Below, piece after piece: positions 32,841 through 42,017 of a DNA stretch of 64,000 nucleotides (position 1 is its first letter; each line of letters opens with the position of its first letter). Under the pieces are notes generated by a model. It was not told the origin of the DNA and did not search any database. It worked only from the letters and a program-made list of their open reading frames with translations. The DNA lies in the NCBI RefSeq assembly GCF_000332135.1, contig NZ_KB235896.1:558001-622000 (forward strand), in the 5' to 3' direction. Origin of the DNA: Anabaena sp. PCC 7108 (GTDB lineage: Bacteria > Cyanobacteriota > Cyanobacteriia > Cyanobacteriales > Nostocaceae). The position numbers and the translations under genes were made by a program.

Positions 32841-35339
32841 TTGATCCAATCTGAAACCCTAGAACTACTAGAATGGCAACGCCTTTGCCAGCACCTTTCC
32901 ACCTTTGCGGCCACTAAGTTAGGGGCAACAGTTGCGCGTAACTTGCCAATCCCGGAAACCCAGACAGAAAGCCAAAAGTTGTTAGCTCAAACCAAAGAAG
33001 TATATCAACTGGAAAGTCACCTTTCCCCAGGATTATCTTTTGAGGGAATTCAAGATATTGGCGATTCCCTAGAACGTGCCGAATTGCAAGGAATTTTGTC
33101 TGGAGAGGAATTGTTAGCGATCGCTACCACCCTGGCTGGTACGAGAAATTTACGGCGTGTAATTGATAACCAAGAAAATTTACCAATTCTGACTGATTTA
33201 GTCTCCGAATTAAGGACTTATCCAGAATTAGAACAGGAAATTCATCGCTGTATTGATGAACGCGCTCAAGTCACTGATCGTGCTAGTCAAAAAATGGGGG
33301 AAATTCGCATTGATTTGCGGCGGATACGCAGTCAAATTACCCAAAAACTGCAAAACATCATTCAAGCCAAATCGGGGGCAGTTCAAGAACAACTGATTAC
33401 TCAAAGAAGTGATCGCTTTGTGATCCCCGTCAAAGCACCGCAAAAAGACGCAATTCCCGGTATTGTTCATGACACTTCCACCAGTGGCGCGACTTTATAT
33501 ATCGAACCTCACAGCGTCGTCCCTATGGGGAACCAACTGCGCCAAACCATCAGAAAAGAACAAACAGAAGCAGAAGCAATTCGCCGTAATTTAACCGAAC
33601 AAGTTGCCGCAGTTAAACTAGATTTAGAAAGGTTATTAGCGATCGTCACAACCTTAGATTTGGCAACAGCTAAATCTCGTTACAGTTTCTGGATAGGTGC
33701 TAATCCTCCTCGCTTCATTAATCGGGAAGAACAAGAAATTATCACCTTGCGACAACTGCGTCACCCGTTGTTAGTTTGGCAACAGCAACATGAACAAGGA
33801 AACCCAGTGGTTCCCGTGGATTTACTCATCAGTCCCAATATTCGGGTAGTGACAATTACTGGACCGAATACTGGTGGGAAAACAGTAACTTTAAAAACTC
33901 TCGGATTAGCTGCATTAATGGCCAAGGTGGGTTTATTTGTCCCCGCCCGCGAACCAGTGGAAATGCCTTGGTTTGACAAAGTTTTAGCTGATATTGGTGA
34001 TGAACAATCTTTACAACAAAGTTTATCCACATTCTCAGGACATATTCGCCGTATTAGTCGGATTTTAAATGCTTTGGGGAGTCAGGAGTCAGGAGGGGCG
34101 AACGGCCGTTCGCCCGTACAGGAGTCAGGAGAAAGGAGAAAGGAAGAGGAAGAGGAAGGAATAAAACTACCAATTACCAATTACCCATTACCAATCACCA
34201 ATCACCAATCCCTCGTTTTACTGGATGAAGTTGGTGCTGGTACAGATCCGGCGGAGGGGAGTGCATTAGCGATCGCACTTTTGCAATATCTCGCCAATCA
34301 TGCCCAACTCACAATTGCTACCACCCACTTCGGTGAACTCAAAGCCCTAAAATATGAAGATGAGCGATTTGAGAACGCTTCCGTAGAATTTGACGAAAGT
34401 ACTCTCTCACCAACTTATCGGTTGTTGTGGGGCATTCCAGGACGCTCTAACGCCTTAACTATTGCCTTGCGCTTAGGACTAAAACCGGAAGTGGTAGCAG
34501 AGGCTAAAACCCAAGTGGGAGAAGCCAGCGATGAAGTGAATCAGGTGATTGCGGGTTTAGAAGCCCAACGTCGTCGTCAAGAAACTAAAGCTGCTGAAGC
34601 CCAAGAATTATTACGACAAGCCGAAAAGCTATATAAAGAAGTTTCTCAAAAAGCCACCGCTTTAGAAGAAAGAGAAAAAGATTTACGTGCTTCTCAGGAA
34701 GTAGCCGTCCAACAAGCAATTACCCAAGCAAAAGGAGAAATTGCCCAAGTAATTCGCCGTTTGCAAAAAGGCACACCCACAGCCCAAGATGCCCAGCAAG
34801 CAACCAGCGCGTTAAATCAAATTGGACAGAAATACGAACCAGCACCACCACCAAAACCTAAACCGAGGTTTATGCCCAAAATAGGGGACAGGGTGCGAAT
34901 ACCCAAATTAGGACAAACCGCAGAAGTAATCACCCCCCCTAATCCAGATGGTGAGTTAAGTGTCCGCTTTGGAATCATGAAAATGACGGTGCAGTTGTCA
35001 GATGTAGAATCTTTAGACGGGCAAAAACCAGAACCCATCGTTAAAGCCAAACCAGCCCCAGCTGTAGTCACCCCACAACCAGCAGCAGTCCCAGCCATTC
35101 GTACTTCCAAAAATACAGTAGATTTGCGCGGAAAACGGGTAGCTGATGGCGAATATATTTTAGACAAAGCTATTTCTGAAGCTGATGGTCCTCTCTGGAT
35201 TATTCACGGACACGGTACTGGTAAGCTCAAGCAAGGAGTTCACTCTTTTCTAAAACAGCACTCCAGAGTTAGCCACTATGAACCAGCAGAGCAGGCCGAT
35301 GGCGGTAGTGGTGTCACTATTGCTCATATAAAGTGCTGA
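32841..35339 (+). CDS. mutS2: Endonuclease MutS2
   Basis: 832 residues from TTG 32841 (protein begins with IQSETLELLEW, as usual for cyanobacterial MutS2; the longer frame from 32778 has no support). MutS-type core and clamp (about 1-320), ATPase with Walker A GPNTGGKTVTLK (about 339-350) and Walker B VLLDEVGAGTDP (about 459-470), the ATTHFGELK switch, a long coiled coil (about 555-640), and a C-terminal Smr nuclease domain (about 755-832, VDLRGKR...IIHGHGTGKLKQGV). MutS2 acts on branched DNA and stalled or collided ribosomes rather than mismatches. Oddity: about 45 residues between Walker A and B (about 413-457) are encoded by an inserted intergenic-type repeat. Confidence 0.96.
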   Translation: MIQSETLELLEWQRLCQHLSTFAATKLGATVARNLPIPETQTESQKLLAQTKEVYQLESHLSPGLSFEGIQDIGDSLERAELQGILSGEELLAIATTLAGTRNLRRVIDNQENLPILTDLVSELRTYPELEQEIHRCIDERAQVTDRASQKMGEIRIDLRRIRSQITQKLQNIIQAKSGAVQEQLITQRSDRFVIPVKAPQKDAIPGIVHDTSTSGATLYIEPHSVVPMGNQLRQTIRKEQTEAEAIRRNLTEQVAAVKLDLERLLAIVTTLDLATAKSRYSFWIGANPPRFINREEQEIITLRQLRHPLLVWQQQHEQGNPVVPVDLLISPNIRVVTITGPNTGGKTVTLKTLGLAALMAKVGLFVPAREPVEMPWFDKVLADIGDEQSLQQSLSTFSGHIRRISRILNALGSQESGGANGRSPVQESGERRKEEEEEGIKLPITNYPLPITNHQSLVLLDEVGAGTDPAEGSALAIALLQYLANHAQLTIATTHFGELKALKYEDERFENASVEFDESTLSPTYRLLWGIPGRSNALTIALRLGLKPEVVAEAKTQVGEASDEVNQVIAGLEAQRRRQETKAAEAQELLRQAEKLYKEVSQKATALEEREKDLRASQEVAVQQAITQAKGEIAQVIRRLQKGTPTAQDAQQATSALNQIGQKYEPAPPPKPKPRFMPKIGDRVRIPKLGQTAEVITPPNPDGELSVRFGIMKMTVQLSDVESLDGQKPEPIVKAKPAPAVVTPQPAAVPAIRTSKNTVDLRGKRVADGEYILDKAISEADGPLWIIHGHGTGKLKQGVHSFLKQHSRVSHYEPAEQADGGSGVTIAHIKC
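34078..34210. repeat. Repeat inserted in frame within mutS2
   Basis: Contains GGAGTCAGGAGTCAGGAG units, a perfect 20-bp palindrome GGGCGAACGGCCGTTCGCCC (34096-34115), an AAGGAGAAAGGAAGAGGAAG stretch, and ACCAATTACCAATTACCC/ATCACCAATCACCAATCC units. The same units occur between genes nearby (35490-35555). The reading frame stays open through it. Confidence 0.85.
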
Positions 35340-35560
35340 GTGGTGAGTGGTGAGTGCTGAGTGGTGAGTTCTGAGTAACGAGTGCTGAGTTTTGAGTAAC
35401 GAGTGCTGAGTGCTGAGTGCTGAGTTCTGAGTGCTGAGTGCTGAGTTCTGAGTTTTGAGTTCTGAGTGCTGAGTTCTGAGTTTTGAGTACCAATCACCCA
35501 TTACCAATCACCCATTACCAATCACCCATTACCAATCACCCATTACCAATCCTCATTAAC
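35339..35560. repeat. Tandem-repeat block (GAGTGCTGAGTT and CATTACCAATCAC units)
   Basis: Directly after the mutS2 stop: about 150 bases of GTGCTGAGTTTTGAGT-like 9-mers (GTGCTGAGT, TTCTGAGTT), then five copies of the 14-mer-like ACCCATTACCAATC. No gene. It fills most of the spacer to the DUF3038 gene. Confidence 0.85.
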
Positions 35561-35717
35561 TTCTCATATTGGGAAAAGAAATTTTCATTTAGAGTAAAAC
35601 AAAGAAAACCGCTGTTTACTAAACTGATTCAAAGCTAACTATGGGAAACCAACTTTCAGGCTTGAGAGTCTGTTTCAAAATAGGTAACAGCAACAGCCTC
35701 TATTCGCCTGATCACCT

Positions 35718-36332
35718 ATGCTAAAAGTTATGCACTTGGTCGCCAATTCAGCCACAACAAACTCCCAGTGGGAGGATTTAAACCACTTTCCAGCCGCCAA
35801 CTCAGTTGAATGGGATAACATCAAAACTCAGTTAGACTTAGTGCTGTTATCTTTAGAAACCTTAACTGGCATTGGTTCTGAGGCTATGCTTTCGGCGGCA
35901 ATTAATCTAAATTTAGAGTCAAAAGTTCCAGATCGTGTAGCTTTATGGCGATTGCGTCAGTCGAATCCCTTACGCAAAGGTCAAGGAGGTCGAAAAAACT
36001 TGGATGTAGAAGAAGCGCGATCGCTAGTTCTAATTAGCTGCTACCTCGCTAAACAACACCAGGAATTAATTCGCCGTGCTGTTGGTCTATTAGAACAAAT
36101 AGCTACAAACAACCAGAAACCTCATCAGACCGCTTTACTGGGAGATTATATCGATACTTTCTGTAACACCTATCAAGAACGGATGGAAGAGAACGAAAAA
36201 ATCTCTACGGATGCGCTGACCAACTTAGCATTAAAACTGCTAGTAGATTTACTTTTTTATAGCGCTCCTAGTGGACACCGCCGACTGTGGTTGTCACTTA
36301 TAGACCGTTCTACAAAAACAAAACAATTTTAG
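35718..36332 (+). CDS. DUF3038 family protein
   Basis: 204 residues, soluble and mostly helical, with no signal peptide. The segment LDLVLLSLETLTGIGSEAMLSAA and the later SGHRRLWLSLIDRS near the C-terminus are recognisable as the cyanobacterial DUF3038 family. Function unknown. Two starts are possible: ATG 35718 (MLKVMHLV) or ATG 35730 (MHLVANS). A gene of the DUF4335 family follows 70 bases downstream on the same strand, a pairing I recall as common in cyanobacteria, so the two probably work together. Confidence 0.82.
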   Translation: MLKVMHLVANSATTNSQWEDLNHFPAANSVEWDNIKTQLDLVLLSLETLTGIGSEAMLSAAINLNLESKVPDRVALWRLRQSNPLRKGQGGRKNLDVEEARSLVLISCYLAKQHQELIRRAVGLLEQIATNNQKPHQTALLGDYIDTFCNTYQERMEENEKISTDALTNLALKLLVDLLFYSAPSGHRRLWLSLIDRSTKTKQF

Positions 36333-36402
36333 ATTTTAAAATACTAAGTCCAACTAAGTCCAAAATCCAAAATTTCTCTTTGTCCCCATTGCAATTTTTG
36401 CT

Positions 36403-37992
36403 ATGCCTCGCTTAAATTCTGTTATTCGTCGCTACACGCCTCCTACTTGCACACTAGAAATCAGGGCGCAACGCTCACCTTTATCTCGCTGGATGGGTCA
36501 AGCTGTTCTCAAACAAATAGGTTTTGAACTCCACTTTGATGATCCAGGACTATCAGGAGAACGCAAAGTGCCAATTCAGGGCGATCATGATCAACTAGAA
36601 GTTTTGTGTAATGTAGTCACAACCTACGTTCAACAACTGCTACAAAAATCAGCAGATAACTTTTGTTTGAGTTTCTTAGAACCGCAAAATTCTAATACAA
36701 CATCTGACCAGCCAGAATTAAACGATGTTCCCCCCTCTCCGTCGTCACCCAAAACCATTAACTCATCTAGCATGGGGATTTTGGAAGCAACAATTTACCT
36801 AGAATCTAGTAGCAATTTAACTCATAAACTATTTCTTGGTTCTCTTGCTAACTCAACATCTGGCCCCGTAATTCAACTCACTCTATTGCAACTATTTGAT
36901 TTAGCCACAGCTTTAGATGAATACTCGGCTGATGTCATAGCACTACCAAATCTGAATAGTGAGAATTCTTTTCCCAGTTTAGTTTTACCGACTTGGACAC
37001 CTGTAGCCGCAATGTTGGTAATAGCTGTGGGTTTCACTCCCCTAACCTGGCAATATGCTAACAGCATCAGGCAAAAGCAACAGCAAACCGCTGAAACAAC
37101 GACTTCAACAACACAAAAAGTAGCTATTGAGCCTTCACCCGCTCTTAACTCAACTTCCCCTCAACCAGAACTAGTTTCCCCTGGAAATTTGTCTTCTCCT
37201 CCTAGTGGTACTGCTGCATTACAAATACCCAATGCAGATTCTATTCCTCCACTTCCTAATTCCATTGTTGACCCCACTCCTCTCTCTTTCCCCAATTCAA
37301 CTATCCCGTCCACAGCTAAAACATTACCGAAAAATGCTGTGACGAGTGAGCAAAAAACAAAACCAGCCCTTTCCAGCAATCTCCAGACATTACCAACAAC
37401 TCCCAATTTTGAAGAAAACTCTACAGGCGTGATTAACCAAAGTGGAATTACTCTCCCCACCCGTGAGATTTTGACTACTAAAAATAGTAGTATTTCCAAA
37501 ATCCCTCAGTCTCTGGCTTCTATGCCCAAAGAGACTCAAAGTCAAACTTCTCCCCAAATATCTTCTCAACTAGACTCACAGCCACTAGATAGAATTAATT
37601 CCCCTGATAGCAATTCTTCTGTCTCCAGTGATGCTAATGTAGTGGCAAAATTGCGAAATGCAACTAAAACCTCTTCATCTACAGAAGCATCCTCTAACAC
37701 GACTTTATTTGATATCCCTCAAGTGGCAGAAGCCAGAGAATTTCTACAAAAAACTTGGCAGCCACCTAGTGGATTTTCACAAACACTAGAGTATAGTTTG
37801 ATGTTGGGTGTTGATGGCTCTATTGAACGGATTTTGCCATTGAATCGAGCAGCTAGAGAATACGTTAACACCACTGGTATTCCAGAAATTGGTAAAGCTT
37901 TTGTCTCTACTAATAAATCTGGGCAAAATATCAGACTGCGAGTAGTCCTCAGTCCCGATGGTAAGGTGCAAACTTTTCCAGAAACACCATGA
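36403..37992 (+). CDS. DUF4335 family membrane protein
   Basis: 529 residues. The N-terminal DUF4335 domain (about 1-185, RRYTPPTCTLEIRAQRSPLSRWMG) is followed by one hydrophobic segment (about 198-220), a long Ser/Thr/Pro/Asn-rich linker (about 225-435) and a small C-terminal beta domain (about 440-529, YSLMLGVDGSIERILPLN). The shape suggests a cytoplasmic domain joined through the membrane by a flexible, probably wall-crossing linker to an outer domain, or the reverse. Function unknown. It follows the DUF3038 gene. The stop lies directly at the start of a tandem-repeat cassette. Confidence 0.85.
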   Translation: MPRLNSVIRRYTPPTCTLEIRAQRSPLSRWMGQAVLKQIGFELHFDDPGLSGERKVPIQGDHDQLEVLCNVVTTYVQQLLQKSADNFCLSFLEPQNSNTTSDQPELNDVPPSPSSPKTINSSSMGILEATIYLESSSNLTHKLFLGSLANSTSGPVIQLTLLQLFDLATALDEYSADVIALPNLNSENSFPSLVLPTWTPVAAMLVIAVGFTPLTWQYANSIRQKQQQTAETTTSTTQKVAIEPSPALNSTSPQPELVSPGNLSSPPSGTAALQIPNADSIPPLPNSIVDPTPLSFPNSTIPSTAKTLPKNAVTSEQKTKPALSSNLQTLPTTPNFEENSTGVINQSGITLPTREILTTKNSSISKIPQSLASMPKETQSQTSPQISSQLDSQPLDRINSPDSNSSVSSDANVVAKLRNATKTSSSTEASSNTTLFDIPQVAEAREFLQKTWQPPSGFSQTLEYSLMLGVDGSIERILPLNRAAREYVNTTGIPEIGKAFVSTNKSGQNIRLRVVLSPDGKVQTFPETP

Positions 37993-38275
37993 GATGGCGA
38001 CTTGGGGAGACGCGGAGATGGGGAGATGGGGAGATGGGGAGATGGGGAGACGCGGGGATGCGGAGATGGGGAGATGGGGAGACGCGGGGACGCGGAGATG
38101 GGGAGATGGGGAGATGGGGAGACGCGGGGAAAATTAAGAATTTCCTGTTCCCTGTTCCCTGTTCCCTGTTCCCTGTTCCCTGTTCCCTGTTCCCTGTTCC
38201 CTGTTCCCTGTTCCCTGTTCCCTGTTCCCTGTTCCCTGTTCCCTGTTCCCTGTTCCCTGTTCCCTGTTTACAAAT
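37990..38275. repeat. Composite tandem-repeat cassette with a CCTGTTC heptamer array
   Basis: A G-rich block of GGGGAGATGGGGAGACGC units (37995-38128), the linker GGGGAAAATTAAGAATTTCC, then a nearly perfect array of the heptamer CCTGTTC, about 17 copies (38143-38268). It is followed by TTTACAAATTC. Same order as the blocks at 9622 and 60355. Confidence 0.9.
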
Positions 38276-38453
38276 TCTATAATTTTTATGCCACTTGCCA
38301 AACTGGTACAAAATTTTCAGCAGCATTTGCTGAATTTGAGGAATTTTTAACTTCAGTTATTAAGTACAGTTGCGGAACTGGTCAGTTACTATTACCACTC
38401 TTTTGACCACTTCATAAAATAGTGCTTATAGTACTTAGTTAGAGGAGGGGGAT

Positions 38454-38738
38454 ATGCAAACATTTGGACAGCAAAAAGACAGCAATGCTTGGATTATTCA
38501 AACCTGGGCAGCTTTTATTATGTCTATTTCTATGACAGGTTTTGGTATTGTCAATTTACCTGTGGATAATTGGGTAAAAGGCTTTATGAGTATGGGTTTA
38601 GTTTTTTCTGTAGGTTCAACTTTCACCTTGGCAAAAACTACTAGAGACTTGCATGAATCCAGAAGGTTAACTTCTAGAATTGATGAGGCTAAAGTTGAGA
38701 AGTTGCTTTCACAACATGATCCTCTCACTCTTAAATGA
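38454..38738 (+). CDS. YiaA/YiaB two-helix family membrane protein
   Basis: 94 residues with two membrane segments (about 12-35 and 42-62) joined by the conserved DNWVKGFMSMGLVFSVGSTFTLAKTTRD region, the mark of the YiaAB family. The N-terminus QKDSNAWIIQTWAAF also fits. A charged C-terminal tail follows. A good ribosome-binding site (AGAGGAGGGGG) precedes ATG 38454. Function unknown; members are small inner-membrane proteins. It is followed on the same strand by the NACHT gene after 170 bases that carry a short palindromic repeat (38770-38805), so operon membership is doubtful. Confidence 0.85.
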   Translation: MQTFGQQKDSNAWIIQTWAAFIMSISMTGFGIVNLPVDNWVKGFMSMGLVFSVGSTFTLAKTTRDLHESRRLTSRIDEAKVEKLLSQHDPLTLK

Positions 38739-38769
38739 GGGCAGGTATAGCAATTTTAAATTCGAGGAT

Positions 38770-38805
38770 GTGTAGGGTGTGTTAACGACAGCGTAACGCA
38801 CCCTA
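38770..38805. repeat. Short palindromic relative of the second element family
   Basis: TGTAGGGTGTGTTAACG...TAACGCACCCTA can fold on itself and shares the GTAGGGTGTGTTA/TAACGCACC parts with 12360-12518 and 32410-32520. Confidence 0.5.
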
Positions 38806-38911
38806 AAAATTTGCTTAGTTTTTTAAACTTATTTTTATAATTTGGTGCAGCAAATTAGTAGTAAAATTAATTACTAAATATTTTTACTACAGCAAATTTG
38901 TATAAAAAAAA

Positions 38912-41900
38912 ATGGCAATTCTTAACATTAAGCAGATTTGGCAAAAAATAACAGACACTGGAGAGAAAATTGAATTAGGTACAGATATTACTACAGCCGC
39001 TGCGGGGTTAGTCATAGCATTGGGTGTAGTTCCTACTGCTATTGCTACTGCTCCTGTGACAACAGTAACAATAGCTAGTATCCCATTGATTGGACTGGGA
39101 GGAAAATGGTTACAGTCAATATCAAATAACAGAAAGAGCAAGTTAGAAGAATGGGTAGCTCTTGCTGTTCCTATTGCTTATATTAGCAGTTTTGATAATT
39201 TAGTGAGAAAGAATTATTGGTTAGAGGAAAAATTTAATAACGCTGCATCAGGTGTAGAGATACAACAAGAAATTACTGAATTAGGAAAGCTGGAATTAGA
39301 TGCAGAACTAGCAAAACTGGCATTAACTGATTTTACAGAATCGCATTTAGGCTTAATTTTAAAACGGCAGTTATCTAATTATTTAGAAAAAGCTGGAATT
39401 GATAAATACACAGCAGAAATTATTACAGGTTGGGTAGGTTGGGGAACTCTAAATTGTATCGCAGAACTAATCAGCCAAGAAATCAAAAGTAAATCAAGTT
39501 TGTCTGAGATTTTAAACCAGAATCTTATTGCAGCACAAGAAAAAATCAAAAATACTAAATATAGTAAAATTAACTTTTATCTCCAGGATCAGATTTCACC
39601 TAATTCTATTAATCATGAAATTAAGGAACGTTGGCAAATCTTAGGTGAAAAAGACTTGACTATTCCCGATCTTTATGTGCCTCTGCAAGCTGAATTGCTA
39701 GATAGTAACGGGAAAGTGATAGAAAATGTCAATCCTAAACAAAGTCCAGTGATTTTAGAAAAATGGGCTAAGGATTTATTAATTAATCCTGATTCTCAGC
39801 AACAAAAGCAGGTGATGTTTATCCAAGGGGGACCAGGTAGAGGTAAAAGTGTGTTTTGTCGGGTATTTGCGGAATGGATACACCAAAACTTACATCCTAT
39901 TTGGACACCGATTTTAATTAGATTACGAGATATTAGCACTTTTGAAAACGATATTAAACATACTCTCCGTACAGCCGTGAATGCAGATTTTGCTGAGGGT
40001 GATGATCGTTGGTTAACAGATGCTAATACTCGATTTTTATTTTTGTTGGATGGTTTTGATGAGCTAAGAATGCAGAGAAGTTCTACCACAGGTATAGAAG
40101 CATTTCTTAAACAAATTGGTGATTTACAACAAAGTTGTCATAGTAATTCCCAAATGGGACATCGATTTTTAATTACGGGGAGAGAATCAGCTTTACAAGG
40201 AATTGAAAGATTTATTCCCCACAATTTAGCCAGGGTAGAAATATCTTTGATGAAAGAAATATTTCAAAAAAGATGGTTACGGAAGTGGAAACAGAAATTT
40301 GGTGAAGATAAATCTCTAGCTTTTGGGAATTTTCTGAAATCTGATAGCTGTCCCGAACAGGTAAAAACCTTAGCACAAGAACCATTATTACTATATCTGT
40401 TAGCAGCAATGCACCGAGATGGAGAAATAACAGATTCAATGTTTACTGGAATTAGTAGTAATCAAGCCAAAATCACGATTTATCAAAAAACCGTAGATTG
40501 GGTATTAACAAAACAGCGTCCTCAAGAATTGAATGAGGAAATTACTGCATTAAAAACAGAAGCCTTAAAAAGAGTTTTAGCTGAAGTTGGGTTATGTGTT
40601 ATTCAAACAGGAGGAGAATATACTTTAATTAAACATATCTATGAACGATTAAGATGTGATGACGATGCAAAAGAAATCCTCAAAGATGCAGCACAAAAAA
40701 AATTAGATGATCATCCATTAAGAAATGCTTTAACGGCGTTTTATATAAAGCCTGCTCCTAGTGAAGTAAAAGGAGGCGCAGTAGAATTTGTTCATAAAAG
40801 TTTTAGTGAATTTTTATTTGCTCAACGTTTACAAAATAGTTGTAATCTATGGATTGAAAAGGTAAAAAAGAATCAAGTATGGCGGTTTGATGTTAGTAAA
40901 AGCCAACTAGAAAAAGAAATTTATGACTTATTCGGTTATGGCGGACTTACATGGGAAATTGTTCAGTATTTAATAGGGTTAATTCTACCTGATAGCGGTC
41001 AGCAATTGACATCAGAAGAGTTGCTAAGATTATTTACTAGGTTGCGAGATTTTTATTATGACTGGTGTGCGGGTAAGTTCATCAATGCTTACAGAAATAA
41101 CTTAATTGATGAAGAATATCAAGAAAATTTGCCCCAAAATAAAATGGTGCAGTTGCACAAATATGGTGTAACAATAGGATTTCGAGAAGTTGATATTTAT
41201 ACTGGGCTAAATGTTTTAATTATTTTATTTAAGTTACATGATTATGCTCGCAATAAAGATGAGTTAAAAGACAAAATCTCATTTCATCCCTGTCAGAATT
41301 TAGATAGATTTGACAATGAGTTACTAAATCGCATCATTAGCTATAGCAACACAATTAAGATTGGTGATTTTGTTAATATAGTAAGTCAACATCTCTGTGG
41401 CGCAGACCTCAGTGGCGCAGACCTCAGTGGCGCAAACCTTAGTGGCGCAGACCTCAATCGCGCAAATCTCAGTGCCGCAAATCTCAGTGACACAAAGCTC
41501 AATCGTGCAAATCTCAGTGCCGCAAATCTCAGTGACACAAAGCTCAATCGTGCAAATCTCAATCGCGCAAATCTCAATCGCGCAGACCTCAGTGATGCAA
41601 ACCTCAGTGGCACAAAGCTCAATCGTGCAAATCTCAGTGACGCAGACCTCAGTGACGCAAATCTCAGTGGCGCAGACCTCAGTGACGCAGACCTCATAAG
41701 AGCAAATCTTAGTGACGCAGACCTCAGTGGTACGAATCTCAGTGACGCAGACCTCCGTCGCGCAAATCTCAGTGACGCAGACCTCCGTCGCGCAAACCTC
41801 ATAGGCGCAAAACTCATAAACGCAAACCTCATAAGCGCAAACCTCATAAGCGCGAAAAACCTACTTCCAGACCAAGTGAAATTAGCTAAAGGCTGGAAAA

Positions 41901-41956
41901 AAGCAATTTATGATGATGATTTTCGTCTTGAGTTGGGTTTAAAATCTGTTGACTAA
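38912..41956 (+). CDS. NACHT NTPase with pentapeptide-repeat C-terminus (bacterial NLR-like)
   Basis: 1014 residues. N-terminus: two hydrophobic stretches (about 27-65), then helical regions. The NACHT NTPase has Walker A GGPGRGKS (about 304-311) and Walker B FLFLLDGFDEL (about 369-379), followed by the ITGRES sensor-like motif and a helical/winged-helix part (about 440-820) with FVHKSFSEFLFAQRL, typical of STAND proteins. From about 828 to 980 there are some 31 A(D/N)L-x-x pentapeptide repeats, which form a right-handed beta helix. The plan (effector-like N-terminus, NTPase switch, repeat sensor) matches STAND/NLR proteins, several of which defend against phage. The N-terminal hydrophobic part may be a pore-forming or membrane effector (inference). 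Confidence 0.88.
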   Translation: MAILNIKQIWQKITDTGEKIELGTDITTAAAGLVIALGVVPTAIATAPVTTVTIASIPLIGLGGKWLQSISNNRKSKLEEWVALAVPIAYISSFDNLVRKNYWLEEKFNNAASGVEIQQEITELGKLELDAELAKLALTDFTESHLGLILKRQLSNYLEKAGIDKYTAEIITGWVGWGTLNCIAELISQEIKSKSSLSEILNQNLIAAQEKIKNTKYSKINFYLQDQISPNSINHEIKERWQILGEKDLTIPDLYVPLQAELLDSNGKVIENVNPKQSPVILEKWAKDLLINPDSQQQKQVMFIQGGPGRGKSVFCRVFAEWIHQNLHPIWTPILIRLRDISTFENDIKHTLRTAVNADFAEGDDRWLTDANTRFLFLLDGFDELRMQRSSTTGIEAFLKQIGDLQQSCHSNSQMGHRFLITGRESALQGIERFIPHNLARVEISLMKEIFQKRWLRKWKQKFGEDKSLAFGNFLKSDSCPEQVKTLAQEPLLLYLLAAMHRDGEITDSMFTGISSNQAKITIYQKTVDWVLTKQRPQELNEEITALKTEALKRVLAEVGLCVIQTGGEYTLIKHIYERLRCDDDAKEILKDAAQKKLDDHPLRNALTAFYIKPAPSEVKGGAVEFVHKSFSEFLFAQRLQNSCNLWIEKVKKNQVWRFDVSKSQLEKEIYDLFGYGGLTWEIVQYLIGLILPDSGQQLTSEELLRLFTRLRDFYYDWCAGKFINAYRNNLIDEEYQENLPQNKMVQLHKYGVTIGFREVDIYTGLNVLIILFKLHDYARNKDELKDKISFHPCQNLDRFDNELLNRIISYSNTIKIGDFVNIVSQHLCGADLSGADLSGANLSGADLNRANLSAANLSDTKLNRANLSAANLSDTKLNRANLNRANLNRADLSDANLSGTKLNRANLSDADLSDANLSGADLSDADLIRANLSDADLSGTNLSDADLRRANLSDADLRRANLIGAKLINANLISANLISAKNLLPDQVKLAKGWKKAIYDDDFRLELGLKSVD

Positions 41957-41960
41957 ATGC

Positions 41961-41986
41961 AAAAAGGCTGGTCATAGCACCAGCCT
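41961..41986 (-). terminator. Terminator of the ferredoxin operon (minus strand)
   Basis: Perfect 8-bp stem AGGCTGGT/ACCAGCCT with a 6-base loop at 41965-41986, followed on the minus strand by TTTTT. It lies 31 bases after the ferredoxin stop and only 10 after the NACHT stop, so it may serve both convergent genes. Confidence 0.75.
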
Positions 41987-42017
41987 CCTAAAATGTTAAT
42001 TGCTTGATATTTTAATT

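Noticed and set aside
35250-35507. 85-codon minus-strand frame rich in Gln, Ser, Thr and His
   Set aside because: Translation of the GAGTGCTGAG tandem repeat after mutS2.
37949-38406. Several repetitive frames on both strands across the heptamer array
   Set aside because: They translate the tandem repeats (REQGTGN, SLFPVPC); no start signals and no function expected.
41386-41847. Long minus-strand frame rich in Arg, Phe, Ser and Ala, and a plus-strand frame of Gln/Val/Thr repeats (41397-41699)
   Set aside because: Both are other-frame readings of the 15-base repeats that encode the pentapeptide array.
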